NCBI RefSeq assembly: GCF_041320595.1
Contig: NZ_CP166625.1
Coordinates: 1,061,001-1,125,000, forward strand
Length of the DNA: 64,000 nucleotides
Source: Pleomorphomonas sp. PLEO
GTDB lineage: Bacteria; Pseudomonadota; Alphaproteobacteria; Rhizobiales; Pleomorphomonadaceae
Reading direction: 5' to 3'
This document shows positions 36,495 through 46,711 of the stretch, in pieces; the stretch's first letter is position 1, and each line of letters begins with the position of its first letter. A program made the translations under genes and the position numbers. The notes beneath the pieces are model-generated. The model searched no databases. It was not told where the DNA came from and saw nothing but the letters and a program-made list of their open reading frames with translations.

Positions 36495-36523
36495 TGCTTA
36501 TTCTATGGGGTTTTGCGAAAGGC

Positions 36524-37738
36524 TTAGCTCTCGCCGCCCTCGGGTTCCGTCGTGGTTTTAGTTCGGCGGGTCCGCGGACGGGTCGTCGGCACAATCGGCG
36601 TGCCGATGGTGGTGGCACGGCGGCGCGGGACGCGCTTGCGCGGGGCCTCTTCCTCGGCTCCGGTCTCGGTTGGCGCGGCAGCCACCGGGGCGGGCGAAGT
36701 TTCGCGAACAGGCTCGGCAGCCGGAGCAGGGCGCTCGGCCACCGTCGCGGGAGCTGGCTCTGAAGCGCGCGGCTGGCGCTCGAGCAGGAAGGCCGGCAGG
36801 CCGGCTTCGGCGGCAACCGTCACTGGACGCTCACGCTCGACAGGACGTTCGCGCTCGGCTGAGCGCTCGCGCTCAACGCGGACGACCGGCTGCGGCACGT
36901 CGGGGAAGCTGACGTCGGGCTGCGGCGCATCGGACAGCGTTGGCGCTACGGCCGGCTGCGGCTGACGCTCGCCGCCACGGTTGTCCTGGTTGTTTTGACC
37001 TTGGCGGTCGTTGCGATTGTCGCGGCCGAAGCGGTCGAAGCGCGGGCGGCGATCGCGACGATATTCGTTGTTGCGGTCTTGCTGCTGACGATCACCGCCG
37101 GCGGTATCCGCGCTACGGTTGTTGTCGACATTGCGGTTGCGGTCACCGTTAGCGGCCGTATCGCCGTTGCGGTTGTCGCCACCGTTGCGATTGTAGTCGC
37201 GCTGCTGGCCGTTGTTGTCGCCATTGCGATTGTAGTCGCGCTGCTGGCCGTTGTTGTCGCCATTGCGATTGTAATCGCGTTGCTGACCACTGTTGTCGCG
37301 GTTCTGGTAGTTGCCGTTGCCGATGTCGCGCGGTTCGCGCTGCTCATTCGGCTGCCGGGTGTTGTTGTCCAACTGGCCAGGCTGACGGATCTCGATCTGG
37401 CGTGGCTCGAAACGGTCGGAGCCGATCGGCTCGAAATCGTCGTCGTCGGTTTCATCCTCGCGGCCCGCGGCGGCGGCGGCCTGAGCAGCCTGCGCGGCGG
37501 CGATGATGCGGTAGTAATGCTCGGCGTGCTGGAGATAATTCTCCGCCATCACCCGGTCACCGGCCGACGACGCATCGCGGGCGAGCTGCGTGTATTTCTC
37601 GGCGATATGAAGGGCGGTGCCTCTGATCTTGATGTCCGGGCCGTTGGAATCGAACGACCGGGTCAGCGGATTGGGAGCCTTGCGGTTGTTGTTGGGCCGG
37701 CCGCGCATCCGCTGCTTGTTCTGCTGGTTCTGCCTCAT
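36524..37738 (-). CDS. DUF4167 domain protein with long low-complexity tail
   Basis: A 404-residue cytoplasmic protein. Residues 1-90 form the conserved DUF4167 domain (RGRPNNNRKAPNPLTRSFDS; HIAEKYTQLARDASSAGDRV; MAENYLQHAEHYYRI). The rest is disordered: an N/G/D/R/Q-rich stretch (about 125-270) with three exact-type copies of a 13-residue repeat, then Glu/Arg/Pro-rich repeats such as VERERSAERERPVERERPV. RNA-binding-like composition is suggestive, but no function is known. It follows prmC on the same strand after 430 bases, an order usual in Rhizobiales. Confidence 0.88.
   Translation of the reverse strand: MRQNQQNKQRMRGRPNNNRKAPNPLTRSFDSNGPDIKIRGTALHIAEKYTQLARDASSAGDRVMAENYLQHAEHYYRIIAAAQAAQAAAAAGREDETDDDDFEPIGSDRFEPRQIEIRQPGQLDNNTRQPNEQREPRDIGNGNYQNRDNSGQQRDYNRNGDNNGQQRDYNRNGDNNGQQRDYNRNGGDNRNGDTAANGDRNRNVDNNRSADTAGGDRQQQDRNNEYRRDRRPRFDRFGRDNRNDRQGQNNQDNRGGERQPQPAVAPTLSDAPQPDVSFPDVPQPVVRVERERSAERERPVERERPVTVAAEAGLPAFLLERQPRASEPAPATVAERPAPAAEPVRETSPAPVAAAPTETGAEEEAPRKRVPRRRATTIGTPIVPTTRPRTRRTKTTTEPEGGES
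37182..37298. repeat. 39-bp tandem repeat, three units, inside the DUF4167 gene
   Basis: Units at 37182-37220, 37221-37259 and 37260-37298, each beginning CCRTTGCGATTGTARTCGCG. On the minus strand each codes 13 residues of the type GQQRDYNRNGDNN. Units 1 and 2 differ at one base, unit 3 at about five, so unit duplication is recent. Length is a multiple of three and keeps the frame. Confidence 0.9.
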
Positions 37739-38168
37739 ATGTCCGCTATCTCTTGCCTTCGCGGGTCAAAAAAGCACGGGGCGCGAGGCCGCGGGTCTCG
37801 TTGACTTTCAGCTCTCCTGATGAGGAGGCCGGTGAAGTCGCGGCGCCTGGTGCAAACATATTATCCATCGAGAACGGCCATCCGCTCGGGCCTGGCCCAT
37901 GACGGTGTCGCCTCAGCATCCTCTACGTTTGATCGTATCGAGAACGGGTCTGAGCGGGATCCTGGCCCACGCCTTGGCTCTGTCGGCAACCGGCCGCCGT
38001 GAGCGAACTCCGATTGCTCACCCGCCAGGGCAAGAGGTCATGCCTCCCGAATACGGCTTTTCGACGGTGACGTCAAATACAGCCGATTCTCTACGAACGG
38101 ACCCTAGCTGCTTCGCTGCAACTTTCCAAGCTGAATTTTAGGTTCAAGGCCAATAAAGCGAGGGAATT
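37739..38168. other. 430-base gap between DUF4167 and prmC, with a short direct repeat
   Basis: No gene is recognised here. It contains an imperfect direct repeat: ATCGAGAACGG-N13-CCTGGCCCA at 37867-37899, and the same two blocks at 37937-37969 (70 bases apart). Any promoter of the DUF4167 gene must lie here. Confidence 0.5.
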
Positions 38169-39062
38169 TCAGTCGATTTGCGCTCGAAAGAGGCCCGAGA
38201 CCACCCGGTCGCGGCCGCCGAGGTCGCGGTGGACTTCAATTTCCGACAGCCCGGCCGCTCCAAACAGATTGCCGACCGCCTCGCCCTGGTCCCAGCCGAT
38301 TTCGACGGCGAGGAGGCCGCCCGGAGAAAGGTGTTGGCCTACGTCATTCAGGATGGTTCGGTAGGCGTCGAGCCCGTCGGGACCGCCGTCGAGAGCAAGC
38401 CGCGGATCGTGCAGGCGCACTTCGCGATCGAGGTCGGCGATGACATCGCTGGCGATATAGGGCGGGTTGGAGACGATGAGGTTGAAGCTGCCGGTGGCGG
38501 CGGCGAAAAAATCGCCCAGCGCGAAATCGAGCCGGTCGTCGACGCCATGGCGGGTGGCGTTGCCCTTGGCAACCTCCAACGCGCCGGGCGAAAGGTCGAT
38601 GGCCAGCCCCCGGGAATGCGTCAGTTTTACGAGCAGCGCAACGGCGATGGCGCCGGTACCCGTACCAAGATCGAGAAGGCGAAGGCCGTCGCCGTTGGGT
38701 GAAACGCCCGGTATGCGACCGGAGCGAACGGTACCGAGCGCCACTTCCACCAGCGTCTCGGTGTCAGGGCGCGGCTCCAGAGTGTCCGGGCCAAGCGCAA
38801 AGTCGAGGCCGTAGAAAGAGGCGGATCCCAGGATTCGACCAACCGGCTCGCCGGCGGCGCGGCGGTCGATCCAGCTGTCGAGGCGGGCGGCGGCGTCGGG
38901 CGCCGCCGGACGGTCCGTCGCGGCGAGGAAATCGAGCCGGCTGGCGCCGGTCGCCGCCTCGACAAGCAGACGGGCATCGATGGCCGCCGTGTCGACGCCC
39001 GCCTCGGCAAGACGCCGACGGGCGGTCGCGAGGAGGGTGCCGAGGGTGGGTGCGCCGCTCAT
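38169..39062 (-). CDS. prmC: peptide chain release factor N5-glutamine methyltransferase PrmC
   Basis: Methylates the Gln of the GGQ motif of RF1/RF2. The 297-residue protein has an N-terminal helical domain ([20 protein letters not shown]), a SAM-binding region [16 protein letters not shown] and the catalytic [12 protein letters not shown] motif (NPPY). Its ATG overlaps the prfA stop by four bases, so enzyme and substrate genes are coupled. Confidence 0.95.
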   Translation of the reverse strand: MSGAPTLGTLLATARRRLAEAGVDTAAIDARLLVEAATGASRLDFLAATDRPAAPDAAARLDSWIDRRAAGEPVGRILGSASFYGLDFALGPDTLEPRPDTETLVEVALGTVRSGRIPGVSPNGDGLRLLDLGTGTGAIAVALLVKLTHSRGLAIDLSPGALEVAKGNATRHGVDDRLDFALGDFFAAATGSFNLIVSNPPYIASDVIADLDREVRLHDPRLALDGGPDGLDAYRTILNDVGQHLSPGGLLAVEIGWDQGEAVGNLFGAAGLSEIEVHRDLGGRDRVVSGLFRAQID

Positions 39063-40132
39063 GCTTCGGCTTCGGCGAGCAGCCTGGCCTGATGATCAGT
39101 GATCAGGGCATCGACCACATCGTCGAGATCGCCTTCCATCACCTGTGGCAGCTTGTAGAGCGTGAGGTTGATGCGGTGATCGGTGACGCGCCCCTGCGGA
39201 AAATTGTAGGTGCGGATGCGTTCCGAGCGATCGCCGGAGCCCACTTGGCCGCGCCGGTCGGCGGCGCGGGCGCTGTCGACCTTTTCACGCTCCATCTCGT
39301 AAAGGCGAGAGCGCAGCAGCTTCATCGCCTTGGCGCGGTTCTTATGCTGCGACCGCTCCTCCTGGCAGGCGACGGCAAGCCCGGTGGGTATGTGGGTGAT
39401 GCGAATGGCGCTGTCGGTGGTGTTGACGTGCTGACCGCCGGCACCGGACGAGCGGAAGGTATCGACGCGAAGGTCGGTCTCGTTGATGGCGATATCCACG
39501 TCCTCGGCTTCCGGCAGCACCGCCACGGTGGCCGCCGACGTGTGGATGCGGCCCGAGCTCTCCGTCACCGGTACCCGCTGCACCCGGTGGACGCCGGACT
39601 CGAATTTCAGCCGGGCATAGACGCCGGCACCGTCGATCGAGGCGATGATTTCCTTGTAGCCGCCAAGTTCGGCCTCCGACACGCTCATCACCTCGACGCG
39701 CCAACCGCGCGCTTCGGCGTAGCGCTGGTACATGCGGAACAGATCGCCGGCAAACAGGGCGGCTTCGTCGCCACCGGTACCGGCCCGCACTTCCAGGATG
39801 GCGCTTTTGTCGTCGGCGCGGTCGCGCGGCAACAGCGCGATGCGCACGTCCTGCCGCAGCGTCTCGACCTTTTCGAGCAACTCCGGCCGTTCGGCTTCGG
39901 CGAGCGCCCGCATCTCCGCATCGGTTGAGGGATCGGCAAGCATCGCCTCGACGTCACCGAATTCACGGTCGACGTCCCGCAAGGCGCGGATGCGGACGAC
40001 CAGCGGTTCGAGTTCGGCATAGTCGCGCGACAGGCGGACGAAGGTCTCGGCGTCCGGATTGCCGGCAAGCCGCGCCTCGAGAATGGCGAAACGGTCGAGG
40101 AGAGCCTCGAGACGGGCGTCAAAAGGGGTCAT
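39059..40132 (-). CDS. prfA: peptide chain release factor 1
   Basis: Recognises UAA and UAG and releases the nascent peptide. The 357-residue protein has the GGQ motif in [20 protein letters not shown], and the tripeptide anticodon region in [19 protein letters not shown]. It ends [15 protein letters not shown]. Adjacent to ptsP (20 bases) and coupled to prmC. Confidence 0.97.
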   Translation of the reverse strand: MTPFDARLEALLDRFAILEARLAGNPDAETFVRLSRDYAELEPLVVRIRALRDVDREFGDVEAMLADPSTDAEMRALAEAERPELLEKVETLRQDVRIALLPRDRADDKSAILEVRAGTGGDEAALFAGDLFRMYQRYAEARGWRVEVMSVSEAELGGYKEIIASIDGAGVYARLKFESGVHRVQRVPVTESSGRIHTSAATVAVLPEAEDVDIAINETDLRVDTFRSSGAGGQHVNTTDSAIRITHIPTGLAVACQEERSQHKNRAKAMKLLRSRLYEMEREKVDSARAADRRGQVGSGDRSERIRTYNFPQGRVTDHRINLTLYKLPQVMEGDLDDVVDALITDHQARLLAEAEA

Positions 40133-40151
40133 GCGTTGGTTGGGAACCAGA

Positions 40152-42419
40152 TCAGTTGAGCGGGATGTCGCGAGATTCTGCGAAGTCCTGCAAGAGCTTG
40201 CGGATCGGCGGACCGTCGGGCCGGTTAAGGGCCGGGGCGAGCAGTGCCTCGAGTTCGCCGAGGTTGACCGAGCGGATCATATCCTTGACCGGGCCGACCG
40301 AGGTGGCCGCCATGGACATTGAGCGGAAGCCGATGGCCATCAACGCCATGGCGGTGAGCGGCGTGCCACCCAGCTCACCGCACAGCGTTGCCGGCTTGCC
40401 ATATTCGGCCGACTTGCGGGCGATGGTGCGCAGCGCGCGCAGGAACGACGGGGCGAGCGGGTCGAAGCGCTGCGCCACCTTGGCGTTGCCACGGTCGACG
40501 GCGAGCATGAACTGGAACAGATCATTGGTGCCGACCGAGACGAAGTCGACCACCGACAGCAGTTCATCGAGCTCGAACAGCAGCGCCGGCACCTCGATCA
40601 TGGCACCGAGCTTCAGCGACGAGGGTAGGGCGTGGCCGTGCTTTTCGAGGAAGCGCTGCTCGCCCTTCACCAGTTCCTTGGCTTTGTTGAACTCTTCGAC
40701 CGTCGAGATCATCGGGAACATGACGCGCAGCTCGCGCCCGCCAGCCGCCTTCAGCAAGGCGCGCACCTGCGTTCTCAGGATGACGGTGCGGTCGAGGCCG
40801 ATGCGAATGGCGCGCCAGCCCATGGCCGGGTTCTCTTCCTGCACCGAGCGGGTGAGATAGGGCAGCACCTTGTCGCCGCCGATATCCAACGTGCGGAAGG
40901 TGACGGGCCGGCCGGTGGCGCCGTCGAGAATCTTGGAATAGAGCTCCGCCTGCTGACTCAGCTTGGGGAAGGTGGGCGCGATCATGAACTGCAGTTCGGT
41001 GCGGAACAGGCCGATGCCATCGGCACCCGATTCGTCGAAATGCGGCAGGTCGAACAGCAGGCCGGCGTTGGTATTGAGGGCGATGCGTACGCCATCCAGC
41101 GTCACAGGTGCCTTGAAGCGCAGCTGGCGATAGCGTTCCTGCCGGCGCGCGCGGAAGCGCACCTTGGTGACATAGGCTTGCTCGACATCGGCCGGCGGCC
41201 GGAGGTGCACATAGCCGCTCTCGCCGTCGATGATGATGCTGTCGCCGTTCTCGGCCAACGACACGACGTTGGCGAGCTGGCCCACGGCCGGGATCGACAG
41301 GGCACGGGCGACGATGGCCACGTGGCTGGTCGAGGTGCCTTCCTCGAGGACGAGGCCGCGCAGCTTGGACCGGTCATAGTCGAGGAGTTCGGCGGCCCCC
41401 ATCGAACGGGCGACGACGATGGCGTTTTCGGGCAGTTCGGTGTTCTTGTCCTTGCCCATCAGCTCGCGCAGCAGGCGATAGGTCAGGTCGTCGAAATCGT
41501 GCAGGCGCTCCAGCAGATAAGGGTCGGTCTGCCGTTGCATGCGGGCGCGGGTGTCGGACTGCACGCGCTCCACCGCCGCCTCGGCCGACAGGCCGGAGCG
41601 GACGATCGCCTCTTCCATGCGCCGCGTCCAACCGCGGTCGTAGGCGAACATGCGGTAGGCTTCCAGCACGTCGCGATGCTCGCCGTGGTGGGCGACCTCA
41701 CCGCTGTCGATCATGTCATCGATGGAAAGGCGCAGGTTGCCGATGGCGGCGGTGAGCCGCTTCACTTCCTGCTCGGGATCCTCGGCGATGAAGTTGGTAA
41801 CGACGACACGCGGCTCGTGCAGCACGACATGGCCGAGGCCCACGCCATCGGACAACACGATGCCAGGCACGTGCATCGGGCGATTGAGGTCGAGAACCGT
41901 CTGCTGGGCGGCGGCCAGGCCAAGCACCTCGCCGGAGGCGATGATCTCGGCGATGATCATGCCGGTGGTCTGAAGCGCCTCCTCCTCCTCTTCGGAGTAG
42001 GTCTTGCGGACGCGGTTCTGCACCACCAGTACGCCGAGCGTACGGCCCGAGCGCAGGATCGGCACGCCGAGGAAGGAATGGTAGGCTTCCTCGTCGGTGC
42101 CGGGAATGTAGGAGAAAGCCGGGTGTTCCTGGGCGTCGGCGAGGTTGAGCACCGCCGCCTCGGCGGCGATCAGGCCGACGAGGCCCTGGCCGACACGGAG
42201 CGAAGCTTTGTGGACGGCTTCCCGGTTGAGGCCTTCGGTAGCGAACAGTTCGAGCACGCCGTCGGCGCGCAGGACATAGAGCGAGCAGACCTCAGCGACC
42301 ATGTTGGCCGCGATGGTAACGACGATCTTGTCCAATCGCTCCTGGGCGCTAATCGGCTCCGCCATCACCTCGCGGAGGCGGCGGAGCAGAACGCGCGGTC
42401 CGGAAAGGCCTCCCCGCAT
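40152..42419 (-). CDS. ptsP: phosphoenolpyruvate-protein phosphotransferase PtsP (EI-Ntr)
   Basis: First component of the nitrogen-related PTS, autophosphorylated from PEP and passing phosphate to NPr. The 755-residue protein has an N-terminal GAF domain (about 20-165, [20 protein letters not shown]) that senses glutamine/2-oxoglutarate in relatives, then the EI fold: phospho-histidine in [23 protein letters not shown] barrel, and catalytic cysteine in TLCGELGG. The start is placed at 42419 ([18 protein letters not shown]), matching relatives; 42488 is the longer alternative. NPr and PtsN genes are not here. Confidence 0.94.
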   Translation of the reverse strand: MRGGLSGPRVLLRRLREVMAEPISAQERLDKIVVTIAANMVAEVCSLYVLRADGVLELFATEGLNREAVHKASLRVGQGLVGLIAAEAAVLNLADAQEHPAFSYIPGTDEEAYHSFLGVPILRSGRTLGVLVVQNRVRKTYSEEEEEALQTTGMIIAEIIASGEVLGLAAAQQTVLDLNRPMHVPGIVLSDGVGLGHVVLHEPRVVVTNFIAEDPEQEVKRLTAAIGNLRLSIDDMIDSGEVAHHGEHRDVLEAYRMFAYDRGWTRRMEEAIVRSGLSAEAAVERVQSDTRARMQRQTDPYLLERLHDFDDLTYRLLRELMGKDKNTELPENAIVVARSMGAAELLDYDRSKLRGLVLEEGTSTSHVAIVARALSIPAVGQLANVVSLAENGDSIIIDGESGYVHLRPPADVEQAYVTKVRFRARRQERYRQLRFKAPVTLDGVRIALNTNAGLLFDLPHFDESGADGIGLFRTELQFMIAPTFPKLSQQAELYSKILDGATGRPVTFRTLDIGGDKVLPYLTRSVQEENPAMGWRAIRIGLDRTVILRTQVRALLKAAGGRELRVMFPMISTVEEFNKAKELVKGEQRFLEKHGHALPSSLKLGAMIEVPALLFELDELLSVVDFVSVGTNDLFQFMLAVDRGNAKVAQRFDPLAPSFLRALRTIARKSAEYGKPATLCGELGGTPLTAMALMAIGFRSMSMAATSVGPVKDMIRSVNLGELEALLAPALNRPDGPPIRKLLQDFAESRDIPLN

Positions 42420-42594
42420 CGTCGGCTTCCTGCTCTCTCCCGCGGGCCGGAACGGCGCCAGGCCGGCCGACGGGCTCATCCACTCCATATTGCCAGCCCT
42501 AGCGCTTTTTGCGGCCGGCTTGAAGCCATCAATATGGCAGCCTTTCCTTCACGGACAGCTGCCGAGAAACGAACGGGCTCCAGCACGTTGATAC

Positions 42595-42627
42595 GGCCTC
42601 GCCGTTCGAGCGGCGAGGCCCTTTTCT
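42595..42627 (+). terminator. perfect hairpin with T-run between lysC and ptsP
   Basis: GGCCTCGCCG (42595-42604) and CGGCGAGGCC (42611-42620), 10 bp perfect, then CTTTTCT. The T-run points on the plus strand, against the direction of lysC-ptsP transcription. It may act bidirectionally or stop antisense transcription. Confidence 0.5.
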
Positions 42628-42702
42628 CAGAGCCCCTTACAAATCGGCGTGAGCGCCGACGTGGCGAACCGGCTCCGGAACCCCCGGCACCGGTATGGCA
42701 TA

Positions 42703-43956
42703 TCAGACCTTGTCGAGGCCGTAGGCCGAATGCAGGGTGCGGACGGCGAGTTCGGTATAGGCCTCGTCGATCAGCACGGAGATCTTGATTTCGGACGTGG
42801 TGATCGCCCGGATGTTGATGCCCTTGGCCGACAGAGCCTTGAAGGCCTGGGCGGCGACGCCAGCGTGGCTACGCATGCCGACACCGATCACCGACACCTT
42901 GCACATGCCGGTCGTGCCTTCGAAGGTCTTGTAACCGATCTCGACCTTCTTGTCGTTGAGCACGGCGGTGGCGCGCTCGTAGTCCGTGGCTGGCAGCGTG
43001 AACGTGATGTCGGTCTCGGCGCCATCGGCCGAGATGTTCTGGACGATCATGTCGACGTTGACGTTGGCCTCGGCGAGCGGCCCGAACACGGCGGCGGCGA
43101 CGCCCGGCTGGTCCGGCACGCGGCGAATGGAGATCTGCGCCTCATCCTTGGAGTAGGCGATACCGGTGACGACTTCCTGTTCCACGATCTCGTCCTCATC
43201 GCAAATAAGCGTTCCGAACGGGTCGCCGTTCGGCATGGTCTTGGGGTTGTTGGGATCCTCAAAGGACGATCGCACGAATGTGCGGACCTTGTGGACCATG
43301 GCGAGCTCGACGGAGCGCACCTGCAGCACCTTGGAGCCGAGGGAGGCCATCTCCAGCATCTCCTCGAAGGAGACCTTGTCGAGACGGCGGGCCTTGGGCA
43401 CGACGCGCGGGTCGGTGGTGTAGACGCCGTCGACGTCGGTGTAGATGTCGCAGCGATCGGCCTTTACCGCCGCAGCCACGGCGACGGCCGAGGTATCTGA
43501 CCCACCACGACCGAGCGTCGAGACGCGGCCATCGGGGCCGACGCCTTGGAAGCCGGCGATGACGGCGACGCGGCCGGCATCCATCTGCTCGATGACGCGG
43601 CTGCCGTCGATCGACTGAATGCGGGCAGCACCATGGGCTCCATCGGTGACGATGGGCAACTGCCAGCCCTGCCAGGACCGGGCGTCGATGCCCATCGCCT
43701 GCAGCGTGATGGCAAGGAGACCGCTCGTTACCTGCTCGCCCGAGGCGACGATGGCGTCATATTCGCGGGCGTCGTGCAACGTGGCCGCGCCGCGGCAGAG
43801 CGCGACCAGCTCGTTGGTTTTGCCGGCCATGGCCGACACGACGACGGCGACCTGATGGCCGTCGTTGACCTCACGCTTCACGTGGGCCGCGACATTACGG
43901 ATCCTATCGAGATCGGCGACCGAAGTGCCGCCGAATTTCATCACCAATCGAGCCAT
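42703..43956 (-). CDS. lysC: aspartate kinase
   Basis: First step of lysine/threonine/methionine synthesis. The 417-residue monofunctional enzyme has MARLVMKFGGTSVADLDRIR at the N-terminus, the GRGGSDTSAVAVAAAVKADR motif with TDVDGVYTTDPR, and two C-terminal ACT domains (about 265-417, including VIGVGMRSHAGVAAQAFKAL) for feedback control. First gene of the lysC-ptsP-prfA-prmC block. Confidence 0.96.
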   Translation of the reverse strand: MARLVMKFGGTSVADLDRIRNVAAHVKREVNDGHQVAVVVSAMAGKTNELVALCRGAATLHDAREYDAIVASGEQVTSGLLAITLQAMGIDARSWQGWQLPIVTDGAHGAARIQSIDGSRVIEQMDAGRVAVIAGFQGVGPDGRVSTLGRGGSDTSAVAVAAAVKADRCDIYTDVDGVYTTDPRVVPKARRLDKVSFEEMLEMASLGSKVLQVRSVELAMVHKVRTFVRSSFEDPNNPKTMPNGDPFGTLICDEDEIVEQEVVTGIAYSKDEAQISIRRVPDQPGVAAAVFGPLAEANVNVDMIVQNISADGAETDITFTLPATDYERATAVLNDKKVEIGYKTFEGTTGMCKVSVIGVGMRSHAGVAAQAFKALSAKGINIRAITTSEIKISVLIDEAYTELAVRTLHSAYGLDKV

Positions 43957-44118
43957 TTTCCGACGTCGTTTCCTAAGGGGCGGGAACCCCGTTGCGAGAG
44001 GTGAAAAGGCGGGCCACCGTACGGCACCCGCAGGGCCGCGCCCTCAATACAGGAAGGTGCGGCGGCGGGCAATCACCGGCAGACGATGCCCTACGGTGAT
44101 TGCTTGGCTTTTTTCTGG

Positions 44119-44280
44119 CCTCAGTCGCCGGCGAGCCTCCGGCTCTTGGCTTTCGCGCTCCGCGCGGGCGCCGCTTGGCGTGGCTCTTTCCAGCCTCAGT
44201 CGCCGGCAGGCCTCCGGCCTTTGGCTTTCGCGCTCCGCGCGGGCGCCGCTTGGCGCCGGAAGCCGCTGGCGCGGCTTCGG
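44119..44280 (+). repeat. dispersed GC-rich repeat, tandem copies 2 and 3
   Basis: Two copies of the repeat family at 44119-44180 and 44194-44280, starting 75 bases apart (CCTCAGTCGCCGGC..., TTTCGCGCTCCGCGCGGGCG). The second ends in the hairpin CCGGAAGCCGC/GCGGCTTCGG. Downstream of the esterase stop, in a 360-base gap (43957-44320) with no gene seen. Forward translation gives repeated LAFALRAGAAWR, a by-product rather than a gene. Confidence 0.8.
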
Positions 44281-44320
44281 GTGCCTTTGCTTGGTAACGC
44301 GCGGAATGCTTGGCGCTTGC

Positions 44321-45253
44321 CTAAAGTTGGAAGATCGATCTGGACCAGGCCACGATGTGCTCGAAGAAGGGCGTGACGGCCCGCAGGCGGCCATAGTCGC
44401 CGGCGCAACCGTGGTGCAAACCGTCGTAGCGGCGGAAGTCGAGCGTGACGCCGGCGGCGGCGAGGCGGCCGGCATAGGCCTCGCCCTCGTCGCGCAGCAC
44501 GTCGCAGCCGGCCGTCAGCAGCAAGGCCGGTGGCAGTCCGGCGAGGTTTTCGGCCCGTAGCGGCGAGGCATGTGGATGGGTGCGCTCAGCCGGATCGGGC
44601 ACGTAGTGGTCCCAGAACCAGGCCATGTCATCGGCGGTGAGGCCGAAGCCGTCGGCGAACTCGGCATAGGACGGATGGCCGGCGGCGATGTCGTCGGTGA
44701 CCGGATAGATCAGCATCTGGCCGGCGAGCGTCGGTCCGCCCTCGTCGCGGATGCGCAGGGCCGTGACGGCGGCAAGATTGCCGCCGGCGCTATCACCGCC
44801 GACAACCAGCTTGGCCGGGTCTATGCCGAGCTTGGTCGCTTGGCTGGCAACCCAGCGGACGGCGGCGAGACAGTCGTTACTCGCCACTGGGAAGCGATGC
44901 TCGGGCGCCATGCGGTAGTCAACCGAGACGACGATGGCCCCGACACTGGCGGCGAGATTGCGGCAGACGTTGTCGTGGGTGTCCAGCGAACACAGCACCC
45001 AGCCGCCGCCATGGATGTAGATGATGCCGGGCAGGGCATCGCCGTCGCCGAACGGCCGGTAGACGCGCGCCGCGATGGTGCCGCCGTCAACGGGAATGGC
45101 GATTGTCTCCACCGTCTTTACCGGCGCACCGCCGACGCGTGGCTCGGACTCGGCGCGGGCGCGAGCGGCTTCAGCGGACAGCTCTTTGAGCGGTGGTTCG
45201 CCGCGCGCGGCGGCGGCCGCCAGATCAGCGGCGATTTCGGGATGAAGCGGCAT
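44321..45253 (-). CDS. alpha/beta hydrolase, hormone-sensitive-lipase (HSL) family esterase
   Basis: Cytoplasmic carboxylesterase of 310 residues. The oxyanion motif HGGGWVLCSLDTHD, the nucleophile in VVGGDSAGGNLAA (serine of GDSAG), aspartate in AGCDVLRDEGEAYA and histidine in YDGLHHGCAGDY form the complete triad of bacterial HSL/type IV lipases. Natural substrate unknown. The ATG follows GGAGT. Divergent from ubiG. Confidence 0.9.
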   Translation of the reverse strand: MPLHPEIAADLAAAAARGEPPLKELSAEAARARAESEPRVGGAPVKTVETIAIPVDGGTIAARVYRPFGDGDALPGIIYIHGGGWVLCSLDTHDNVCRNLAASVGAIVVSVDYRMAPEHRFPVASNDCLAAVRWVASQATKLGIDPAKLVVGGDSAGGNLAAVTALRIRDEGGPTLAGQMLIYPVTDDIAAGHPSYAEFADGFGLTADDMAWFWDHYVPDPAERTHPHASPLRAENLAGLPPALLLTAGCDVLRDEGEAYAGRLAAAGVTLDFRRYDGLHHGCAGDYGRLRAVTPFFEHIVAWSRSIFQL

Positions 45254-45430
45254 GGGGATACTCCAGCATATTTTTCACTAGTGAAGCGCTTCAGAGCGGC
45301 GGCGGAAAGGTCTCCTTTTCGCTTATGACCAGAATTCGAACATTGGACCGAGGGTTGACTTGGCAGCCGACCGGCTCGAAAAGTCGAGACCCGCCCCGAT
45401 CCTGGCGGCGACAATGGTTCGGAGAAACCC

Positions 45431-46180
45431 ATGACCGAGATGAAGCGTGACAGCGTCGATCAGGCCGAAGTCGACCGCTTCTCGGCAATGGCCAGGGAGT
45501 GGTGGGACCCGAACGGCAAGTTCAAGCCGTTGCACCGGTTCAGTCCGGTTCGGCTCAGCTACCTCAAGCGCGAGGTGTCCAGGCATTTCGGCCTCGATGA
45601 GCGCGCCGCCGACGCCTTTTCCGGGCTTTCCTTCCTCGACATCGGTTGTGGCGGTGGCCTTGTTTCAGAGCCGATGGCCAGACTCGGTGCCGCGGTGACA
45701 GGCATCGATCCGTCCCCCGTCAACATCGAGGTGGCGCGGCTGCACGCCGCCGAGACCGGCGTGGCCATCGATTATCGGGCGACGACGGCTGAGGAGGTTC
45801 TCTCGGGCGGTGAACGCTTCGACGTGGTGCTTGCGCTCGAGGTGGTAGAGCACGTGGCCGACGTACCAGCTTTCCTTACGACGGTGGCCGACCTTGTGAA
45901 GCCCGGTGGCCTCGTCGTCGCCGCTACGCTCAATCGGACGCTGAAGGCGCTCGGTCTGGCGGTGGTGGGCGCTGAATACGTGTTGCGTTGGTTGCCGGTT
46001 GGCACCCACGACTGGAAGAAGTTCGTCAAGCCTGAGGAACTGGAAGCTCCACTTCAGGATTCGGGCCTGACGTTGCTTGACCGGCGCGGCGTCGTATTCG
46101 ATCCCCTCCGTTTCGCCTGGAAGGAAAGCAACGACACCGACGTGAATTACATGGTGCTGGCAGCGCGCCCTAAAGGCTGA
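45431..46180 (+). CDS. ubiG: ubiquinone biosynthesis O-methyltransferase UbiG
   Basis: Two O-methylations in ubiquinone synthesis. The 249-residue SAM enzyme has [20 protein letters not shown], the diagnostic UbiG N-terminus, motif [19 protein letters not shown], and the membrane-interacting [18 protein letters not shown] lies seven bases before the ATG. Convergent, two bases apart, with the DUF1178 gene. Confidence 0.95.
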   Translation: MTEMKRDSVDQAEVDRFSAMAREWWDPNGKFKPLHRFSPVRLSYLKREVSRHFGLDERAADAFSGLSFLDIGCGGGLVSEPMARLGAAVTGIDPSPVNIEVARLHAAETGVAIDYRATTAEEVLSGGERFDVVLALEVVEHVADVPAFLTTVADLVKPGGLVVAATLNRTLKALGLAVVGAEYVLRWLPVGTHDWKKFVKPEELEAPLQDSGLTLLDRRGVVFDPLRFAWKESNDTDVNYMVLAARPKG

Positions 46181-46182
46181 GG

Positions 46183-46644
46183 TTAGTTTCGCTCGCCGGG
46201 CAGGACGGGCAGCGGCAAAATGTCGATGCCTTCTTCCACCAAGGCGCGCGCGTCCTCTTCGGTGGCTTCGCCGTGTACGGCGCGGATCGGCGCCTCACCG
46301 AAGTGGATGCGCCGTGCTTCCTCGGCAAAACGCTTGCCGACGTTCTCGGAACCATCGAGCAGCGCGGCCTTGATTTCCTTGAGTTTTTCAAGGAATTCTC
46401 GGGCTTCTGGCGGGACGGCGACGAGCTGCTTCTCCTGCGCGCCCCCTTCGACCGCGACCGGGACGGCGGCCCTGGTTTCCGACGTCGCAACGTTCGGCCT
46501 CATCAGCGCTTTGGCCACCGACGTCGACGCGCATTCGGGACAGGCGCAAAGGCCAGCCGACGACTGGGTGTCGAAATCGTCCGAGGAGCGGAACCACCCC
46601 TCGAATTCATGGCCGTTGGAACAGACGAGCGAATAGCGGATCAT
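46183..46644 (-). CDS. DUF1178 family protein
   Basis: A 153-residue protein with the N-terminal MIRYSLVCSNGHEFEGWFRS, typical of DUF1178. A zinc-ribbon-like arrangement of C8 and the later CACPECASTSVAKALMRP suggests metal binding. The C-terminus is helical (EEARRIHFGEAPIRAVHGEA). The function is unknown. The start is at 46644; 46656 would give four more residues. Last gene of the comF-grxC-nit-DUF1178 minus-strand run. Confidence 0.86.
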   Translation of the reverse strand: MIRYSLVCSNGHEFEGWFRSSDDFDTQSSAGLCACPECASTSVAKALMRPNVATSETRAAVPVAVEGGAQEKQLVAVPPEAREFLEKLKEIKAALLDGSENVGKRFAEEARRIHFGEAPIRAVHGEATEEDARALVEEGIDILPLPVLPGERN

Positions 46645-46711
46645 GACTTTCAACATGGCGCGCCGGCACTGTTATCGCAAGTCCAGCGCTGCTTTTTAGC
46701 TGAGCCGGCAA

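Noticed and set aside
37182..37298. CRISPR-like array
   Set aside because: The 39-bp units are directly adjacent without spacers and code for protein repeats.
40632..42788. 718-codon plus-strand frame opposite ptsP
   Set aside because: Shadow of ptsP codon bias; composition (Q, H, R, G) fits no family.
44086..44376. 96-codon frame with repeated LAFALRAGAAWR
   Set aside because: Translation of two copies of the dispersed DNA repeat and overlap with the esterase end; not a gene.
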